DNA of 64,000 nucleotides from Lachnospiraceae bacterium. GTDB taxonomy: Bacteria > Bacillota > Clostridia > Lachnospirales > Anaerotignaceae. How positions within the stretch are numbered: position 1 is the stretch's first letter; every line of letters starts with the position of its first letter. The notes beneath the pieces are model-generated. The model was not told the origin of the DNA and searched no databases. It worked only from the letters and a program-made list of their open reading frames with translations. Where the stretch lies: contig CAJTKM010000003.1 in NCBI GenBank assembly GCA_910576545.1, forward strand, positions 62,001-126,000, read 5' to 3'. The position numbers were made by a program, and so were the translations under genes. This document shows, in pieces, positions 63,541 to 64,000 of this stretch.

Positions 63541-63759
63541 ATGGTGTTTTCGACAGAAGATTTGGCAGAGGCGAAAAGGCAGATTGATTCCACGCTGCAC
63601 AAGCTGGAGGAAACGGTGAAAACATTAGAGGCAAAGGAGAACGCGGAAAGGCTCCGGCCACAGATTACACTTGCAAAAAGGCGTATCAGGGCTTTCGGCA
63701 TTGCCGCTGCCCTGATAGAACGGGAATTTCCGGTGTTGCAGAAAAATGATATAGAATGA
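63541..63759 (+). CDS. hypothetical protein of a mobile element
   Basis: A 72-residue helical protein, GGGAGGCGGGA before ATG 63541: FSTEDLAEAKRQIDSTLHKLEETVKTLE, mainly coiled coil. It resembles small ORFs of Clostridia integrative elements. The ATGA overlap around 63756 couples it loosely to the next gene. Confidence 0.5.
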   Translation: MVFSTEDLAEAKRQIDSTLHKLEETVKTLEAKENAERLRPQITLAKRRIRAFGIAAALIEREFPVLQKNDIE

Positions 63760-63770
63760 GGAGGGCGTTT

Positions 63771-64000
63771 ATGCTGCATAAGGATTTGAGGGTGGATGGA
63801 AAAAACTGCCTAATGAAGAAGGACTGGAAAAAATACTTCAATCTGCCCATTTTACTTGTGAAATCGGGGAATTGGTTTTGGAGGTCGAGTTTTCCGAGGC
63901 GCGGTCGGCATTTATTGGCTGGTTGTCCGGTGAGGAAGATATTTTTTACTATGACAATGGCAGCGGGGACAAGGAGCCGGCTGAGTTGCTCATAAACGTC
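63771..64000 (+). pseudogene. accessory ORF with apparent frameshift (3' partial)
   Basis: ATG 63771 follows GAGGAGGG. Frame 1 reads MLHKDLRVDGK, then becomes basic and Trp/Arg-rich. The -1 frame after A AAA AAC (63800-63806) reads LPNEEGLEKILQSAHFTCEIGELVLEVEF and stays open and protein-like to the window edge. So either one A was lost or -1 slippage occurs at this heptamer. Product unknown. Confidence 0.5.

Overview
The window joins two unlike pieces of DNA from an anaerobic, endospore-forming Clostridia-type Firmicute. Lachnospirales or a relative is an inference from protein style, strong AGGAGG-type ribosome sites and the sporulation genes, not a database result.

Positions 1 to about 41,700 are AT-rich, tightly packed and almost all on the + strand. 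They are the early, replication and nucleotide-metabolism half of a large temperate phage or phage-like integrative element; its structural genes are not in the window. In order: small unknown early genes (1-9100), including a minus-strand holin-like toxin and a minus-strand Mrr-like nuclease; a calcineurin-like phosphoesterase; a 565-base structured non-coding stretch; a near-complete replisome (SSB-like protein, Sak4-like ATPase, DnaB-like helicase, primase, PD-(D/E)XK nuclease, HD hydrolase, DnaE-type polymerase, RecD2-like helicase; 10.4-23.7 kb); two DNA methyltransferases and an intein-split ATP-dependent ligase (24.4-30.3 kb); a dNTP block (ThyX-like, dNMP-kinase-like, NrdD split by a group I intron with an HNH gene, NrdG, FolD, dUTPase; 31.2-40.2 kb); a phage-borne SPFH membrane protein; then a Tn916-type excisionase, a terminator and a tyrosine integrase at the right boundary. 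At least four genes here seem to start at AUA behind good Shine-Dalgarno sites, and two more at AUC and UUA.

Positions 41.7-54.2 kb are ordinary higher-GC chromosome: mltG-trmR-U32 peptidase (tRNA wobble-uridine modification context), a MarR regulator, sigK, the spoIIAA-spoIIAB-sigF operon, gap, and a minus-strand yqhQ-prmC-prfA operon. Short GC-rich repeats sit between several of these.

Positions 54.2-62.5 kb hold a minus-strand amino-acid fermentation operon: CoA-transferase, four-subunit 2-oxoacid:ferredoxin oxidoreductase, racemase, a broken small membrane ORF and an aminotransferase. A divergent IclR regulator faces it across two sigma-A promoters that match consensus closely. An IS fragment lies on one side and the debris of a Tn4451-like element (tnpV, a recombinase C-terminus, then accessory ORFs, one frameshifted) on the other, up to the end of the window. 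I saw no rRNA, tRNA or CRISPR array.
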